From: Vibrio sp. ES.051
GTDB lineage: Bacteria; Pseudomonadota; Gammaproteobacteria; Enterobacterales; Vibrionaceae
Assembly: GCF_002563795.1 (NCBI RefSeq)
Contig: NZ_PDJL01000004.1
Location: 1,302,001 to 1,366,000, forward strand
DNA: 64,000 bases
Reading direction: 5' to 3'
Shown here: positions 1 to 7,467 of the stretch, in pieces
Layout of the letters: each line of letters begins with the position of its first letter
How positions within the stretch are numbered: the first letter of the stretch is position 1
The notes under the pieces: model-generated
What the model was told of the DNA's origin: nothing
What the model saw: the letters and a program-made list of their open reading frames with translations, nothing else
The model's database searches: none
Made by a program: the position numbers and the translations under genes

Positions 1-657
1 GGCGTGAAAGTGGGTGAAGTCTCGCTGGTTGTGCCTAACTTCCGTCGCAAAATGGTTGAAGTCACCGCGCGAATCCTTCCGGAATATGTAGACAACATCG
101 CGGTAGGCGGTTCTCGCTTTTGGCTGACAGAACCAGAAATTAGCCTTAGTGGCGTGAAAAATCTTAGCGCTTTGGTTTCGAAGTCGATCAATGTGGCACC
201 TGGTAAAGGCCAAGCTAAATTTTCCTTCCCGCTGGAAAAAGGATCAGACCATGTAAAAGGCACCATGTTTACTTTACAAAGTGAACAGCGCGGCTCAGTT
301 CAAGTCGGCACTCCGATACTTTATCGTCAAATGGACGTTGGCCAAGTCATCGGGGTAAATTTGGGTGAATTTGCGGACCGCATCGTCACCACTATCAAGA
401 TCAAGCCTGAATATGCTTACCTAGTTCGCCAAAACAGCGTGTTCTGGAATGTTTCTGGCGTTGATGTGTCTATCGGTATTACAGGCGCGAATATCAAAGC
501 AGGAACGATTGATAGCTTAGTTCGTGGTGGTATTGCGTTCTCAACACCTGAACAAAGCAAAATTCCACCCGCCGCTGAAACAGGTCAATCTTTCTTTTTA
601 TACCCAAGAGCAGAAGAAGGTTGGACACAATGGCGTACGGCGATTCCAAAGCCTTAA
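1..657 (+). CDS. letB: LetB/YebT-type MCE domain protein, C-terminal fragment
   Basis: The reading frame is open from base 1, so the N-terminus lies outside the window; 218 residues are visible. Two MCE-like modules can be seen (GTMFTLQSEQ..GSVQVGTPILYRQMDVGQV is the typical MCE core, split here by residues not quoted), ending in a short polar tail. In E. coli, yebS-yebT(letB)-yebU(rsmF) are adjacent, and here the next gene is rsmF, which supports LetB over PqiB. LetB forms a periplasm-spanning tube of stacked MCE rings for lipid movement between the two membranes. The partner letA (yebS) would lie upstream, outside the window. PqiB is the main alternative. Confidence 0.8.
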   Translation, partial: GVKVGEVSLVVPNFRRKMVEVTARILPEYVDNIAVGGSRFWLTEPEISLSGVKNLSALVSKSINVAPGKGQAKFSFPLEKGSDHVKGTMFTLQSEQRGSVQVGTPILYRQMDVGQVIGVNLGEFADRIVTTIKIKPEYAYLVRQNSVFWNVSGVDVSIGITGANIKAGTIDSLVRGGIAFSTPEQSKIPPAAETGQSFFLYPRAEEGWTQWRTAIPKP

Positions 658-679
658 TACTTCAGCTAAACATCTTCCA

Positions 680-706
680 AAGAGCAGCCATCGCTGCTCT
701 TTTTTA
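680..706 (+). terminator. Terminator after letB
   Basis: AGAGCAGC (681-688) pairs with GCTGCTCT (693-700) across a CATC loop and is followed by a run of T. It ends the letB transcript, so rsmF probably has its own promoter. Confidence 0.8.
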
Positions 707-765
707 TTCGTTTCTGCCCTGCTTTCGTATATCATTTGCGGCAAATTTGCATACGAGGCTTCACC

Positions 766-2202
766 TTGCATCCTAATGTCTATATCCCAGAAGCATTTCT
801 GGAAAAAATCCAAACTATCCTTCCTACTCACCTCAACATGGATGACTTTGTTGCTTCCTGTCAAAAACCGCTGCGCAAAAGCATCCGTGTAAACACGCTT
901 AAGATCAGTGTTGAAGCGTTTCTCAAACGAGCGGAAGATAAAGGATGGAAATTGTCATCAGTGCCTTGGTGTGATGCCGGCTTTTGGATTGATGCTGACG
1001 AGTCGGTTATTCCCTTAGGTAATACTGCTGAACATATGTCTGGCTTATTCTACATTCAGGAAGCGAGCTCGATGATGCCTGTATCCGCTCTCTTCATGAA
1101 TGATGAATCGTATAATGCGGTTTTAGACACCGCCGCCGCGCCGGGATCAAAGACAACACAAATTGCTGCGCTCATGAATAATGAAGGTGTATTAGTTGCA
1201 AACGAATATGCTGCGAGTCGTGTCAAAGTGCTGCACGCCAATATTGAGCGCTGTGGTGTGCGTAACTCGGCTTTAAGTAACTTTAATGGACGTGTATTTG
1301 GCGGTTGGCTTCCAGAACAGTTTGATGCCGTTTTACTCGATGCGCCATGTTCTGGTGAAGGCACGATTCGTAAAGACGAAGGTGCGATGAAAAACTGGAC
1401 GCAAGAGTCAGTTTTTGACATTGCACACACGCAAAAGGATCTTATCGAGAGCGCATTTCACGCCTTAAAACCGGGCGGCGTAATGGTCTACTCAACGTGT
1501 ACACTGAGTACAGAAGAAAATCAGCAAGTGTGTCATCATCTCAAAGAGACATTTGGTGACGCGGTTGAGTTTGAAAGCCTTAGAGACTTGTTTGAAAACG
1601 CAAACGCAGCACTAACAGAGGAAGGTTTTTTACATATATTCCCTCAAGTCTACGATTGTGAAGGCTTCTTTGTCGCACGTATTCGTAAACTTTTCGCAGT
1701 TGAAGCCCCAGAAGTGAAAAAGCGCATGGGGAAATTCCCATTTGCCAAAGCCTCCAAGAAAACATCCGAAGCCATTGCTCATCAGCTTTATAATGCATTG
1801 AGTATTGAACTACCGAATGACAGCTCAGTTTGGTTACGTGATAAAGACGTCTGGTTATTCCCTAATGCATTGGAGCCAATGATTGGCGAACTGCGTTTCT
1901 CACGTATGGGAATTAAAATTGCTGAAACCCATAAAAATGGCTATCGCTGGCAACATCAGGTCGCAACCGCTTTAGCGACTGGTACAGAGCAAAACGCTAT
2001 CGAACTGACCATTGAAGAAGCACGCGAATGGTACATGGGCCGTGACGTTCGCCCACAAACGATACCTGAAGGAATAAACACAGGGAAAGGTGAAGTTCTC
2101 GTCACTTATCAAGGCGCTGTTATTGGACTTGGGAAATGGGTCAGTACCCGTATTAAAAATGGCCTTCCTCGCGAATTAGTACGAGATAAGAATTTATTTT
2201 AA
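766..2202 (+). CDS. rsmF: 16S rRNA (cytosine-C5) methyltransferase RsmF
   Basis: The product is 478 aa, the usual RsmF length, and the whole protein resembles E. coli RsmF (YebU), which makes m5C1407 in 16S rRNA using SAM. Visible motifs are the SAM-binding DTAAAPGSKTTQ loop, the DAPCSGEG motif with one catalytic cysteine, and STCTLS with the nucleophilic cysteine. The C-terminal part carries the RsmF-type extension (WQHQVA, YMGRDV). The frame is open from a TTG at 736, but TTG at 766 (protein starting LHPNVYIPEAF, first residue read as Met) has GAGG at 755-758 at good spacing and matches where the family begins, so 766 is chosen. It follows letB as in E. coli but is separated from it by a terminator. 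Confidence 0.93.
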   Translation: MHPNVYIPEAFLEKIQTILPTHLNMDDFVASCQKPLRKSIRVNTLKISVEAFLKRAEDKGWKLSSVPWCDAGFWIDADESVIPLGNTAEHMSGLFYIQEASSMMPVSALFMNDESYNAVLDTAAAPGSKTTQIAALMNNEGVLVANEYAASRVKVLHANIERCGVRNSALSNFNGRVFGGWLPEQFDAVLLDAPCSGEGTIRKDEGAMKNWTQESVFDIAHTQKDLIESAFHALKPGGVMVYSTCTLSTEENQQVCHHLKETFGDAVEFESLRDLFENANAALTEEGFLHIFPQVYDCEGFFVARIRKLFAVEAPEVKKRMGKFPFAKASKKTSEAIAHQLYNALSIELPNDSSVWLRDKDVWLFPNALEPMIGELRFSRMGIKIAETHKNGYRWQHQVATALATGTEQNAIELTIEEAREWYMGRDVRPQTIPEGINTGKGEVLVTYQGAVIGLGKWVSTRIKNGLPRELVRDKNLF

Positions 2203-2227
2203 TTTAATGAGAAACGATAAATAAATG

Positions 2228-2256
2228 AAAAGCCATCGTATTTGCGATGGCTTTTT
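2228..2256 (+). terminator. Terminator after rsmF
   Basis: GCCATCG (2232-2238) pairs with CGATGGC (2245-2251), flanked by A-rich and T-rich runs, so it could work on both strands. It separates rsmF from the small-RNA locus downstream. Confidence 0.85.
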
Positions 2257-2335
2257 AATTCAGAGGCATGAAAACCTCAGCGCTTACTAGCTATCCGAAG
2301 ACGCTGTACTAAACTGAGTGTATCAAAAGAGCACT

Positions 2336-2365
2336 TTGATACGGCGTTTCTCTCTATATACACAT
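2336..2365 (+). promoter_or_regulatory. Candidate promoter of the SdsR-like RNA
   Basis: TTGATA (2336-2341) lies upstream of CTATATACAC (2354-2363). The C before TATATA is the hallmark of extended RpoS-type -10 elements. A start near 2367 would give a roughly 96-nt RNA. In enterobacteria sdsR is strictly sigma-S dependent (family knowledge); that this promoter is sigma-S dependent is inference. Confidence 0.45.
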
Positions 2366-2366
2366 T

Positions 2367-2462
2367 CACCAACCAACACATGGTTGGAAAGTTTAGCGCA
2401 GGCTCTGCGGAGCCGTTTCCCCTAGGCCCAAAAAAAGGAAGAGTTTGGGCCGCTTTTTTTTT
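2367..2462 (+). ncRNA. sdsR: SdsR (RyeB)-like Hfq-type small RNA
   Basis: Three consecutive hairpins are readable: CCAACC/GGTTGG (2369-2387), GGCTC/GAGCC (2401-2414), and a terminator GGCCCAAA/TTTGGGCC (2425-2451) followed by GC and nine T (2454-2462). The block TTTAGCGCA, then the GGCTC..GAGCC hairpin, then TTTCCC, then the GG.CC terminator stem matches, in order, what I recall of enterobacterial SdsR. In E. coli sdsR sits close to yebU (rsmF), and rsmF is the gene just upstream here, so sequence and position agree. SdsR is a stationary-phase RNA that base-pairs with mRNAs such as those for porins, TolC and MutS. The targets in this organism are unknown. No protein-coding gene is convincing in this gap. 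Confidence 0.75.
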
Positions 2463-2519
2463 GCTGTTGTAACTGGGTAGACCACCAGCTAACGAGAGGC
2501 GCTCCAGCACTCTGATTTT

Positions 2520-3356
2520 CTATGGAGCGAGACGAATACCGTCTTTTTCGATAACGATTTTACCTTGCTTGTACAAAGTGCCAATCGTCTTTTTGTAAGT
2601 TCCTTTACTTGTACGAAATGCTTCAAATATCGCTTCAGGCGCCGACTTATCGTTTAATGGCAGAAAGCCGCCCTTCTTCTCAAGTAAATCAAGAATCTTG
2701 CTTGAAAGATCGTCCATTTTCGCTACGCCTACTTTTTGTAGTGCTAGGTCAATTTTACCATCTTCACGAGTTTGCTTAATGAAACCTTTTAGTTTTTTAC
2801 CAATGTAAAGCTTACCGAAAACGTCTGATGGGAAAATCATGCCCCAATGCTTTCCGTTCACAATGGCTTTATAACCCAGTTGGCTGCGCTCTGCGATAAT
2901 CAAATCAACTTGCTCGTTTATCTCATAGTTTGCTGGGGTTTTGTCCAACCATTTATTGAACTTTGTTGTACCAACAATGCGCCCAGATGCTTTATCGGTA
3001 TAGACATACACTAAGATCGTTTGTCCTGCAGAAAAGCGAGTTCGTTGCTCACTAAAAGGAACCAACAAATCTTTCTCTTTAATCCCCCAATTGACAAACG
3101 CACCCGTGCTGTTCACGCCCTCAATTTTCATCAGGCCCCATTCGCCAACTTGGGCGATTGGTTTGTCAATGGTCGCAGCAAGCTGACTTTCTGAATCGAA
3201 GTATAAAAATACGTCTACGTAATCACCAACTTCAGTACCTTCTGGTACATGTTTGTTGGGCAGTAGGACAGAGCCGTATTCATCACCATCCAGAAATACG
3301 CCAAAATCAGCCTTTTTAATGACTTCTAAGCTGTTAATTTGACCAATTTTAATCAT
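2520..3356 (-). CDS. cvfB: CvfB/YitL-type S1-like RNA-binding protein
   Basis: The product is 278 aa, matching the CvfB family (Staphylococcus CvfB, about 300 aa; YitL in Bacillus). It begins with an S1-like fold (MIKIGQINSLEV), continues with further OB/S1 modules (VGEWGLMKIEG, GYKAIVNGKHWG) and ends in a winged-helix-like tail. CvfB binds RNA and affects virulence gene expression in S. aureus; its role in Vibrio is not established. It is a single gene on the minus strand, convergent with the SdsR-like RNA, whose terminator lies about 60 bp beyond the stop codon. The ATG at 3356 is preceded on the minus strand by AAAGAGAC, a weak ribosome site. Confidence 0.85.
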   Translation of the reverse strand: MIKIGQINSLEVIKKADFGVFLDGDEYGSVLLPNKHVPEGTEVGDYVDVFLYFDSESQLAATIDKPIAQVGEWGLMKIEGVNSTGAFVNWGIKEKDLLVPFSEQRTRFSAGQTILVYVYTDKASGRIVGTTKFNKWLDKTPANYEINEQVDLIIAERSQLGYKAIVNGKHWGMIFPSDVFGKLYIGKKLKGFIKQTREDGKIDLALQKVGVAKMDDLSSKILDLLEKKGGFLPLNDKSAPEAIFEAFRTSKGTYKKTIGTLYKQGKIVIEKDGIRLAP

Positions 3357-3547
3357 TGATTTTGTCTCTTTTAAAATTTACGTGGAATTATACCTAAACT
3401 AACAAAAAATTCAGAGAGAAAAGCAAATCGCTCTGTTATGCTGTTGTCGTTCAGCTATTTGCCCCAGTCACTCTCTTAGCAATATTTCTCTTACCCTATC
3501 CATAAAACAGTGAGGTAAGAACGCTTTAGCAAAGTCAGGAGCTTTCT

Positions 3548-4900
3548 TTGGTCACCGTCGATAAACAAGACTCAATAACGTTAAAAATCAGTCACGCACT
3601 CGCAAATAGCAAAAGTGTCGACCTTGATATTTACTTTTTTTTACCCGGTGAACTTGGTTTAAACGCCGATATCATCAGTGAATCCGAATTCTATTACACT
3701 TCTATTACGCAGCAACGATCTTATTACAGTACCGAAATCCTTCTTCCGCTAGTCCATAGCCGACTGGCCAAACGTGGCCGATTATCAAATCAACAATATC
3801 GCGTGAGTTTAAGTTTATTCGCATATCAGTACGTTATTGCGTTAGATAAAGCCGTCGCGAGTTTGAATAAACAAGAAATTAACTCGGTAACAGAAGATGA
3901 AGTAGATGAAGTGATCGAGCTAACGCTTGAAATACTAAAACGCTTAAGACGTTCTATCCCCTATGAAGAAAACTTAAAGCGTTACTACATTAATATCGAT
4001 AATTACCTGTCTTGGTATACCGAACAGAAATTTCTGTCGTTGGTTGCTCACCTTCCACGCGAAGGCGATTACAGCACGATCAAAAAGCGTTTAATTATCT
4101 TATGTGAAAAAGAGCAGGCTCACAGAAAGCTCAATAAGTACAACTCACCTAGAGTCGTCGAAGACGTTACCCGCCTCTCTAACAAAATGCGTTTGTTAAG
4201 ACGTTTAATAGAGCACCCTATCATTCTTAGGGAAGAAACCGTCTCCATGGGTAACAACATCAAACGGGCAATCAAAGGAATTGCAACAGGGTTGGTGATG
4301 GTCGTGGTTACATCGACCGTGATTTTAGCACGTGATTACCTTGGGGAAATTTCTGCGTCGTTTATTATCGCACTGTCTTTTATTTACGCTCTGCGCGAGA
4401 TATTCAAAGATGATTTGCGCGATGCGATGTGGCGCTGGATTCGTAAAGGCAAACCCAAGTGGCGTAAAAAGTACATGGATCCTACGACGAAAAAAGTGGT
4501 TGGGAAAAAATTAGAATGGTTGGATTATCGAACGCTTGCAAGCTTGCCGGATAAAATTCAAATTATACGTAAAAAACGGGTCGTTCAACGAGAAGAGCAA
4601 ATACTGCACTATCACGAGAAAACCGAGATGGCAACTTCTCTATTTTTAAGTGGTTATGAGCAAACTCGCGAAACGTTGAATATTAGTTTACGACCTATCA
4701 TCCGTTTGATGGATAAAAGTTCGAACCGCGTTTACCGGCTAAACGAAGGTCAAGTGACGAAAGAATCGGTAGAGAAGCGTCACCTGCTTAATGTGATTGT
4801 CAAAGAAGACAACCACACCGATGAACCCGTTTATTATCGCTGGAAAGTCGTACTTAACCGTTCTAAAATCGTATCTATCGAGAAAATCGAACTCAATTAG
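3548..4900 (+). CDS. Unknown membrane protein, 450 aa
   Basis: I do not recognise a named family. The TTG at 3548 is taken as the start because CAGGAG at 3536-3541 is well spaced and no upstream ATG is in frame. The protein has a long soluble N-terminal part (about residues 1-235, charged, with helix-rich stretches), two hydrophobic segments at about 242-261 and 267-284 separated by a few residues, then a basic linker (KGKPKWRKKY) and a soluble C-terminal domain of about 150 residues. The topology suggests both large domains face the cytosol, joined by a membrane hairpin. It stands alone between cvfB and a convergent thioesterase-like gene. No catalytic motif is evident. Confidence 0.8.
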   Translation: MVTVDKQDSITLKISHALANSKSVDLDIYFFLPGELGLNADIISESEFYYTSITQQRSYYSTEILLPLVHSRLAKRGRLSNQQYRVSLSLFAYQYVIALDKAVASLNKQEINSVTEDEVDEVIELTLEILKRLRRSIPYEENLKRYYINIDNYLSWYTEQKFLSLVAHLPREGDYSTIKKRLIILCEKEQAHRKLNKYNSPRVVEDVTRLSNKMRLLRRLIEHPIILREETVSMGNNIKRAIKGIATGLVMVVVTSTVILARDYLGEISASFIIALSFIYALREIFKDDLRDAMWRWIRKGKPKWRKKYMDPTTKKVVGKKLEWLDYRTLASLPDKIQIIRKKRVVQREEQILHYHEKTEMATSLFLSGYEQTRETLNISLRPIIRLMDKSSNRVYRLNEGQVTKESVEKRHLLNVIVKEDNHTDEPVYYRWKVVLNRSKIVSIEKIELN

Positions 4901-4924
4901 AAATCGTTCTCTGAATTAAAACGA

Positions 4925-5422
4925 TTAAGCAGCCTTCTTCTTTTGTTGAGCTGCTTTTTTGATCGATAACGTCAAAGAAAACTCAGCCATTGGCTCTGAA
5001 CCATGCAGGGTTGGACATAGCGCAATGATTTTAACATCACGATTTACCCGCTCTCCGGTCGCCAAGGTATGATCAAGCATTTCATCAATGACATGACCAT
5101 CGTGACAAACAAAGTGCACGTCAGCTTCTGGTCGTTTTAAAAACTCGGCTTTAACCCCTTTAAACGCCAACGAGATCGCCTCGCCTTTTGCTTGCGCTTT
5201 GCTCATCGCAAGAAAACCACCAGCTACATCAGCGCCAACCGCTAAAGCACCAAAATACATGCTATTTAGATGGTTTTTGGTTCTTCTCCGCAGGGGAATG
5301 CGCACTTCAACATGTTCACTATCAATCGCAATGATCTTAGGATGGCACAACCAAATCAGAGGCACTTTAGAAAAGCCAAACAGATTCAGATACAGGTTTG
5401 CGCGGCGTACAACTGATAACAT
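4925..5422 (-). CDS. DUF4442 hotdog-fold protein, probable thioesterase
   Basis: The product is 165 aa and resembles DUF4442 proteins, which have the PaaI-like hotdog fold found in acyl-CoA thioesterases. Visible features are RTKNHLNSMYFGALAVGADVA, the usual central hotdog helix with the N-H-x-x-S/G-M-Y pattern, and a second strand-rich half. The frame runs back to a TTG at 5440, but AAGGAG sits inside that extension and is ideally spaced for ATG at 5422, which is therefore chosen. A FadR-like palindrome lies 18-34 bp upstream, hinting at control by acyl-CoA; the substrate is not known. The C-terminal tail is lysine-rich. Confidence 0.8.
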   Translation of the reverse strand: MLSVVRRANLYLNLFGFSKVPLIWLCHPKIIAIDSEHVEVRIPLRRRTKNHLNSMYFGALAVGADVAGGFLAMSKAQAKGEAISLAFKGVKAEFLKRPEADVHFVCHDGHVIDEMLDHTLATGERVNRDVKIIALCPTLHGSEPMAEFSLTLSIKKAAQQKKKAA

Positions 5423-5439
5423 TTTTGGTCTCCTTACCA

Positions 5440-5456
5440 ATCTAGTCAGACCAGTT
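5440..5456 (-). promoter_or_regulatory. FadR-like operator
   Basis: On the minus strand the site reads AACTGGTCTGACTAGAT. It agrees with the E. coli fadB FadR box (ATCTGGTACGACCAGAT) at 13 of 17 positions, including the CTGGT and GAC cores. It lies just upstream of the ribosome site of the DUF4442 gene, where a bound repressor would block transcription. Functional assignment is inference from the match and the gene's acyl-CoA-like fold. Confidence 0.5.
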
Positions 5457-5678
5457 AATCAATCAAGCCTACCAATGTCAAAGAAATGTTAATAAAACCT
5501 CGATCTTCGCTGCTAATTATGCTTTCTCACGCTACGTTGTCACAAAGCATGCCCGGCGTACATGAAGCCACCATCCTTTGCCAGAGCTTTAAAGTAGCCC
5601 TAGAACTAACGGTTATAAATTCAAATGTATATATTGATTTAGTGATCAGGTTTGATCCTTTACACATAGGCGCTCTAA
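5457..5678. other. Gap upstream of aroH, no gene seen
   Basis: About 220 bp with no convincing coding frame. It must contain the minus-strand promoter of the DUF4442 gene and the plus-strand promoter of aroH. A perfect palindrome TTGTATACAA follows at 5694-5703. No clear TrpR or TyrR consensus was found. Confidence 0.4.
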
Positions 5679-5783
5679 ATGAATACAACACCTTTGTATA
5701 CAATTCGGTATTTCATCGCGAAGATTCCCGTGAAACGGTTTATTCCTGCCTTCAATTCCGTTATCTTTACCTCTTCGCAATAG
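5679..5783 (+). CDS. Candidate 34-aa upstream ORF of aroH
   Basis: An ATG frame of 34 codons (starting MNTTPLYTIRYF) ends with TAG at 5781-5783, only 16 nt before the aroH ATG. AGG at 5668-5670 is a weak ribosome site at 8-nt spacing. The peptide has four phenylalanines and two tyrosines but no tryptophan. Its stop is close enough to allow translational coupling with aroH, but it could equally be chance. Confidence 0.25.
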   Translation: MNTTPLYTIRYFIAKIPVKRFIPAFNSVIFTSSQ

Positions 5784-5799
5784 AGAATAAAGCTATAAC

Positions 5800-6858
5800 A
5801 TGCCAATAAAAACAGATGAATTGAGAACCCAACCTTTGGGTCCAATGCCTACCCCTGCAGAACTGGGTAGTGTACATCCTATTACGGATGACGTTGCAGA
5901 CCGTATCGCTCAATCTCGTCGTCAGATTGAGAACATTTTATCGGGTAAAGACGATCGCCTGATTGCTATCGTTGGTCCGTGCTCAATTCATGACACAGAA
6001 GCCGCCATTGATTACGCCACTCGTCTGAGTGCAATCCAAGATAAGTACAAAGATGAGTTATTTATCGTGATGCGTGCTTACTTTGAAAAGCCTCGTACCG
6101 TCGTTGGTTGGAAAGGTTTAATTACTGATCCTAACCTAGATGGCTCCTATGCACTTGAAACCGGCCTTCATAAAGCACGTAAACTGCTACTGGATATCAA
6201 CAAACTTGGTCTGGCAACTGCCACTGAGTTTCTTGATATGATCACGGGTCAGTACATTGCAGATTTAATTACTTGGGGGGCAATTGGCGCTCGTACAACA
6301 GAATCTCAAATTCACCGTGAAATGGCTTCTGCTTTGTCGTGCCCTGTTGGCTTCAAAAACGGCACCAATGGTAATGTGAAAATTGCGATTGATGCAATAC
6401 GTGCCGCTCAATCACCGCACTACTTTTACTCGCCAGATAAAAATGGTCGCATGACGGTCTACCGCACAAGTGGTAACCCTTATGGTCATATCATTCTGCG
6501 TGGCGGAGAAAAAGGCCCTAATTTTGATGAAGCGTCGGTGAAGCAAGCGTGTGATGCGCTCGCGGAATTTGATATTCCACAACGTTTGATTGTGGATTTC
6601 AGCCATGCAAATTGTCAAAAACAGCACAGAAAGCAAATTGACGTTGCTCAAGACATCTGTAATCAAATTCAGTCAGGCAGCACTCGCATTGCGGGTATTA
6701 TGGCAGAGAGTTTTATTATTGAAGGCAATCAGCCGATGACTGATATTAATAATTTATCTTACGGTCAATCCATTACTGACCCATGCTTGGGTTGGGAAGA
6801 TACCACAACAATGCTAGATATGCTGGCAGACGCAGTAAAATCCCGCAAGTCCCTATAA
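5800..6858 (+). CDS. aroH: 3-deoxy-7-phosphoheptulonate (DAHP) synthase, AroH type
   Basis: The product is 352 aa, normal for class I-alpha DAHP synthase, the first step of aromatic amino-acid synthesis (phosphoenolpyruvate plus erythrose 4-phosphate to DAHP). Motifs include GPCSIHD (59-65), KPRT..GWKG (from 97) and GARTTESQIHREMAS. The start (TDELRT), the SPDKNGRMTVY segment and GHIILRGG resemble the tryptophan-sensitive AroH isozyme of E. coli more than AroG (phenylalanine) or AroF (tyrosine), so AroH is favoured; feedback specificity is inference. yajQ follows after 21 bp, so the two may be cotranscribed. Confidence 0.92.
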   Translation: MPIKTDELRTQPLGPMPTPAELGSVHPITDDVADRIAQSRRQIENILSGKDDRLIAIVGPCSIHDTEAAIDYATRLSAIQDKYKDELFIVMRAYFEKPRTVVGWKGLITDPNLDGSYALETGLHKARKLLLDINKLGLATATEFLDMITGQYIADLITWGAIGARTTESQIHREMASALSCPVGFKNGTNGNVKIAIDAIRAAQSPHYFYSPDKNGRMTVYRTSGNPYGHIILRGGEKGPNFDEASVKQACDALAEFDIPQRLIVDFSHANCQKQHRKQIDVAQDICNQIQSGSTRIAGIMAESFIIEGNQPMTDINNLSYGQSITDPCLGWEDTTTMLDMLADAVKSRKSL

Positions 6859-6879
6859 CACGATAATCAAGGAATCTTC

Positions 6880-7362
6880 ATGCCATCGTTTGATATTGTT
6901 TCTGAAATCGATACGGTTGAACTACGTAACGCCGTTGATAATGCTAACCGTGAACTGTCTACTCGTTTCGATTTCCGCAACGTAAATGCGAGTTTTGAGT
7001 TAGTCGAAGAAAACGTAAAAATGTCTGCGGAAGGTGACTTCCAGCTGAAGCAAATGCGTGACATTCTACGTAGTCACTTGGCCAAGCGTAATGTCGATGC
7101 AAACTCGATGGACGCACAAGAGCCAGATGTCACAGGTAAAAACTGGCACCAGACCCTCCAGTTCCGCCAAGGTATTGATACGCCAACGGCAAAAAAACTG
7201 GTTAAGTTGATCAAAGACGCGAAGCTAAAAGTACAAGCCTCTATTCAGGGTGACAAAGTTCGTGTAACGGGTAAAAAACGTGACGACCTGCAAGCAACCA
7301 TGGCAGCAATCCGAGAAGCCGAACTCGGACAGCCGTTCCAGTTCAATAACTTCCGTGATTAA
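6880..7362 (+). CDS. yajQ: YajQ family nucleotide-binding protein
   Basis: The product is 160 aa, full length for YajQ ([11 protein letters not shown] start, [37 protein letters not shown] end). The family folds as two ferredoxin-like domains. Members bind nucleotides or tRNA, and the Xanthomonas homologue binds cyclic di-GMP and regulates virulence. Whether this one binds cyclic di-GMP cannot be told from sequence. AAGGA upstream of the ATG gives a good ribosome site. It lies 21 bp after aroH and is followed by a strong terminator. Confidence 0.93.
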   Translation: MPSFDIVSEIDTVELRNAVDNANRELSTRFDFRNVNASFELVEENVKMSAEGDFQLKQMRDILRSHLAKRNVDANSMDAQEPDVTGKNWHQTLQFRQGIDTPTAKKLVKLIKDAKLKVQASIQGDKVRVTGKKRDDLQATMAAIREAELGQPFQFNNFRD

Positions 7363-7411
7363 TAATATCTCCTACTCTTAGGTTTAGAAATCACCACCTA
7401 AGAATTGTAAT

Positions 7412-7446
7412 AAAAAACGCCAGCGATAGATTCGCTGGCGTTTTTG
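7412..7446 (+). terminator. Bidirectional terminator between yajQ and cysG-like gene
   Basis: ACGCCAGCGA / TCGCTGGCGT with five to six A and T on the flanks. It serves yajQ (plus) and the convergent siroheme synthase gene (minus). Confidence 0.9.
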
Positions 7447-7467
7447 AAGGTACGTATGTAAACATCA

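Noticed and set aside
2277..2510. 77-codon minus-strand frame downstream of cvfB
   Set aside because: It lies across the SdsR-like RNA and its terminator, has no ribosome site and includes poly-Lys from the T-tract.
5486..5809. 107-codon plus-strand frame upstream of aroH
   Set aside because: Unusual composition, no ribosome site, and it runs over the aroH start in another frame.
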